From Actinomycetota bacterium (GTDB taxonomy: Bacteria > Actinomycetota > Thermoleophilia > Gaiellales > Gaiellaceae), in contig JACCRW010000129.1 in NCBI GenBank assembly GCA_013813345.1, positions 1-7,442 on the forward strand: a stretch of DNA of 7,442 bases. Reading direction: 5' to 3'. Every line of letters starts with the position of its first letter. The first letter of the stretch is position 1. Of the stretch, positions 5,469 to 7,442 are shown piece after piece. A program made the position numbers and the translations under genes. The notes beneath the pieces are model-generated. The model had not been told where the DNA came from. It made no database searches and was given only the letters and a program-made list of their open reading frames with translations.

Positions 5469-6659
5469 TCAATCGGGGAGGAGCGGGACGGCCGGGCCTT
5501 GGTCGCGGCCGAGCAGCACGGCGCGAGTGACGGCGTTCGCGCCGTAGCGCTCGCGTACCTCGTCGAGCGCGGCGTCGAGCGAGTAGCCGCTCGCAGCGGC
5601 GAACGGGAGCGCGAGCTGCACCGCCCCGTCGTCCTCGAGGTTGGCGACCGTGACGCCGACGAGGGTGAGACCCCGGCGCTCGATCAGCGGCAGCGCGGCC
5701 GCCAGCAGCGCTCTGGCGACGGTGAGGATCGCGGCGGTCTCCGCGGTCGACTGGGGCAGCGTGTGCGATCGGCTTGCGCGAGAGAAGTCGCCGAAGCGGA
5801 GCCGGAGGACGACGGTGCGCCCGACCCGGCCCGCTGCCCGCAGCCGGCCGGTGACCCGGTCGACGAGGCCGATCAGCGCCGCTTCGATCGCCTCGAGCGA
5901 TCTGGGCGAGCGGCCGAGTGCCCGCTGCGAGCCGATCGAGCGGCGGCGGCGACCCACCTGCACCGGTCGCGGGTCGCGGTTGTGGGCGAGAGCGTGGAGG
6001 TGCCGGCCGGAGGCCGGTCCGAGGAGGGATTCGAGCGTCGTCTCGGCGAGCTCGGCGACCTGGCCGACGGTCGCGATTCCTCGGCGGTGGAGCTTGGCAG
6101 CGGTCACCGGCCCGACGCCCCAGAGCCGCTCGACCGGGAGCGGGTGGAGGAACGCGAGCTCCCGGTCTGACGGCACCACGAGCAGTCCGTCGGGCTTCGC
6201 GACGCCGCTCGCGACCTTGGCCAGGAACTTCGTTCTCGCGACGCCGACCGTGATCGGCAACCCGATTCGCTCGAGGACGCGACGTCGCAACCGCACCGCG
6301 ATCTCGATGGGCGAGCCCGAGAGTCGCTCGAGGCCCCGCACGTCGAGGAAGGCCTCGTCGATCGAGATCCCTTCGACGAGCGGCGTCGTGTCCTCGAAGA
6401 CGTCGAACACCGCTCTGCTCGCCTCGGTGTAGGCGGAGATCCTCGGCTCGACGACGACCGCCTGGGGACAGAGCCGGCGGGCGTGCGCGCCACTCATCGC
6501 CGTCCGGACCCCGAACGCCTTCGCCTCGTAGCTGGCCGCGAGCACCACCCACTCGCCGACGATCACCGGGCGTCCGCGCAGGCGGGGATCGTCCCGCTGC
6601 TCGACCGACGCGAAGAACGCATCGAGGTCTGCGTGCAGGATCGTCCCGACCTCGCGCAC
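5469..6659 (-). CDS. dinB: DNA polymerase IV (Y-family translesion polymerase)
   Basis: A 396-residue, full-length DinB. It copies past DNA lesions in a template-dependent, error-prone way with no proofreading domain. Motifs in order: HADLDAFFASVE (9-20) with metal-binding Asp11 and steric-gate Phe16 by alignment to E. coli Asp8/Phe13; SYEAKAFGVRTAM (43-55), the finger region; SIDEAFLDV (99-107) with catalytic Asp101-Glu102; GVARTKFLAKVAS and AKPDG (139-158); the helix-hairpin-helix thumb (LWGVGPVTAAKL, 179-190); a little-finger domain from about 240; and QLALPF (348-353), a good beta-clamp-binding peptide. All key residues are present, so it should be active. The start is GTG 6659, as the core motif begins nine codons later and no Shine-Dalgarno is seen. 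An SOS box abuts the start. The C-terminus beyond the clamp peptide, about 43 residues, is ordinary. Confidence 0.95.
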   Translation of the reverse strand: MREVGTILHADLDAFFASVEQRDDPRLRGRPVIVGEWVVLAASYEAKAFGVRTAMSGAHARRLCPQAVVVEPRISAYTEASRAVFDVFEDTTPLVEGISIDEAFLDVRGLERLSGSPIEIAVRLRRRVLERIGLPITVGVARTKFLAKVASGVAKPDGLLVVPSDRELAFLHPLPVERLWGVGPVTAAKLHRRGIATVGQVAELAETTLESLLGPASGRHLHALAHNRDPRPVQVGRRRRSIGSQRALGRSPRSLEAIEAALIGLVDRVTGRLRAAGRVGRTVVLRLRFGDFSRASRSHTLPQSTAETAAILTVARALLAAALPLIERRGLTLVGVTVANLEDDGAVQLALPFAAASGYSLDAALDEVRERYGANAVTRAVLLGRDQGPAVPLLPD

Positions 6660-6672
6660 GAACGCATGTTCC
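6659..6672 (-). promoter_or_regulatory. LexA (SOS) box at the dinB start
   Basis: The plus strand reads CGAACGCATGTTCC at 6659-6672. This agrees at all 14 positions with the Bacillus-type LexA consensus CGAACRNRYGTTYC, and its core GAAC-N4-GTTC is also that of actinobacterial boxes. The first base overlaps the GTG start codon of dinB. A LexA-controlled translesion polymerase is biologically expected. LexA bound here would cover the predicted -10 and transcription start. Confidence 0.85.
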
Positions 6673-6694
6673 CACTGCCGCGAGGCACTCGCAA
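6666..6694 (-). promoter_or_regulatory. Candidate dinB promoter, predicted leaderless
   Basis: Minus strand: TTGCGA (6694-6689) matches the -35 TTGACA at four of six bases. After a 17-bp spacer comes GAACAT (6671-6666), which keeps A2, A5 and T6 of TATAAT and forms part of the SOS box. Counting six bases on puts the start site at 6659, the G of the GTG start codon. Lack of a Shine-Dalgarno upstream of GTG fits a leaderless mRNA, which is common in actinobacteria. Confidence 0.5.
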
Positions 6695-6727
6695 GCGGGA
6701 TCGCGGCGCTGGCGAGGGCGTCTCGAG

Positions 6728-6774
6728 CGTCAACGTGGGCTGACAGGGACTGTCCCCGTCAGCGACGGTTGACG
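6728..6774. repeat. 47-bp nested inverted repeat (REP-like element or glgP terminator)
   Basis: Outer arms CGTCAAC (6728-6734) and GTTGACG (6768-6774) pair over seven bases. A 4x4 internal loop follows, then GCTGAC (6739-6744) with GTCAGC (6758-6763), one A-C mismatch (6745/6757), and GGGAC/GTCCC around a single T at 6751. The structure is centred exactly, with arms of equal length. It lies 33 bases beyond the glgP stop and 68 bases upstream of dinB, in the only sizeable gap on this side (6660-6807). No T-run follows on either strand. It may be a U-less terminator for glgP, a protein-binding palindrome, or a REP-type dispersed repeat. The tip resembles intergenic palindromes with a GGGGACAGTCCC-like core that I recall from other bacteria. 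Confidence 0.6.
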
Positions 6775-6807
6775 GAGCCGCCGCGCGCTCCCCGCGCGTC
6801 GCCGCGT

Positions 6808-7442
6808 CTACTCGGAAGCCGAGCGCGCTGCCGCGTGTGCGGGCAGGTAGTAGCGCTCGACGTACTCGACTACGGCGCGGTGCATCGAGAAACGGGGGGC
6901 GAGCCGGGCGATCGACTCCTGCATCATCGTCACCCAGCGGTCGCGGTCGTCCGTGAACGTGGGCACGACCTCGTCTTCGAGCAGGCGGTAGAGCTGCTCC
7001 CGATCGGCCTCGTCTGAGACGCCGTCGATCGCCCAGCCGACCTCCGGGGAATAGCCCTCGGCCCACCAGCCGTCGAGCACCGAGAGGTTGAGAACGCCGT
7101 TGACGGCCGCCTTCATCCCGCTCGTCCCGGAGGCCTCGAGCGGGCGCGTGGGTGTGTTCAGCCAGACGTCGCAGCCGCGCACGAGCGTCCGCGCGAGGCC
7201 GATGTCGTAGTTCTCGAGGAAGACGACGCGACCTCGTGTGCTCCGGTTGCGGGCGAGCTCGACGATCTCCTGCATCACGTCCTTCCCCGGGGCGTCGGCG
7301 GGGTGGGCCTTGCCAGCGACGACGAGCTGCACCGGCAGCGAGAGCAGCCGCTCGATGTTCGCAAAGACGAGCCCGGCGCGCTTATAGGTCGCGAAGCGCC
7401 GCGCGAAGCCGATCGTGAGGAGGTCGCGGTCGATGCCTGCGC
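6808..7442 (-). CDS. glgP: Alpha-glucan (glycogen) phosphorylase, C-terminal part (5' end outside window)
   Basis: The 210 visible residues are the C-terminal end of a GT35 phosphorylase, which releases glucose-1-phosphate from glycogen or maltodextrin with pyridoxal phosphate as cofactor, in the cytosol. Key stretches: TIGFARRFATYKRA near the start of the fragment, QLVVAGKAHPAD, GRVVFLENYDIGLARTLV, DVWLNTPTRPLEASGTSGMKAAVNG and NLSVLDGWWAEGY. The lysine in GTSGMKAA (codon 7111-7113) corresponds to the cofactor-binding lysine. The GTSGMKAAVNGVLNLSVLDGWW version marks the actinobacterial/thermophile alpha-glucan phosphorylase type rather than the E. coli GlgP/MalP type. The stop is TAG at 6810-6808. 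The missing N-terminal part should lie beyond 7442. It faces away from the glgC-like gene at the other end of the window. No damage is visible. Confidence 0.93.
   Translation of the reverse strand, partial: AGIDRDLLTIGFARRFATYKRAGLVFANIERLLSLPVQLVVAGKAHPADAPGKDVMQEIVELARNRSTRGRVVFLENYDIGLARTLVRGCDVWLNTPTRPLEASGTSGMKAAVNGVLNLSVLDGWWAEGYSPEVGWAIDGVSDEADREQLYRLLEDEVVPTFTDDRDRWVTMMQESIARLAPRFSMHRAVVEYVERYYLPAHAAARSASE

Noticed and set aside
5446..6675. 409-codon minus-strand frame overlapping dinB
   Set aside because: The alternate frame is Arg/Pro/Ala-rich; dinB with all its catalytic motifs occupies the other frame.

Overview
The window is GC-rich and tightly packed, with G or C in most third codon positions. 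Gene families point to the Actinomycetota. A SARP-type transcription factor fused to a beta-propeller and a periplasmic binding domain, an actinobacterial/Gram-positive type SOS box, and a GT35 phosphorylase of the actinobacterial kind together suggest the class Thermoleophilia (Gaiellales/Solirubrobacterales relatives). That placement is an inference from recalled family distribution, not from a search.

Layout, left to right. (1) The end of an unidentified acidic protein (1-123, +), then a GlgC-like ADP-glucose pyrophosphorylase (160-1287, +). (2) Meeting it tail to tail, with both stop codons inside one CTAG, a 1040-residue membrane-spanning regulator (1284-4406, -): winged helix, BTAD, one transmembrane helix, seven-bladed propeller, type I periplasmic binding domain. 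(3) A 93-bp divergent intergenic region in which TAG recurs at exact 11-bp steps four times, directly upstream of the regulator's ATG. This is the phasing expected of a SARP operator. (4) Transcribed away from the regulator, a lipoprotein (4500-4946, +) and a secreted protein (4967-5449, +), probably one operon. (5) DNA polymerase IV, dinB (5469-6659, -), with a full match to the Gram-positive LexA box abutting its GTG start; promoter spacing suggests a leaderless mRNA. (6) A 47-bp nested inverted repeat (6728-6774), then the C-terminal 210 residues of an alpha-glucan phosphorylase glgP (6808-7442, -), cut by the window edge.

How they work together. The two outer genes make the glycogen precursor and break glycogen down. 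Between them lies what looks like a signalling unit: a one-component receptor that could sense a small ligand or an envelope state outside the cell and control, through the 11-bp repeats, its own gene and the divergent pair of exported proteins. This regulator/operator/exported-protein unit is the best candidate for an undescribed system here. dinB appears to be an independent SOS gene. No tRNA, rRNA, CRISPR array, insertion sequence or transposase was seen, and no gene-free stretch exceeds 150 bases.
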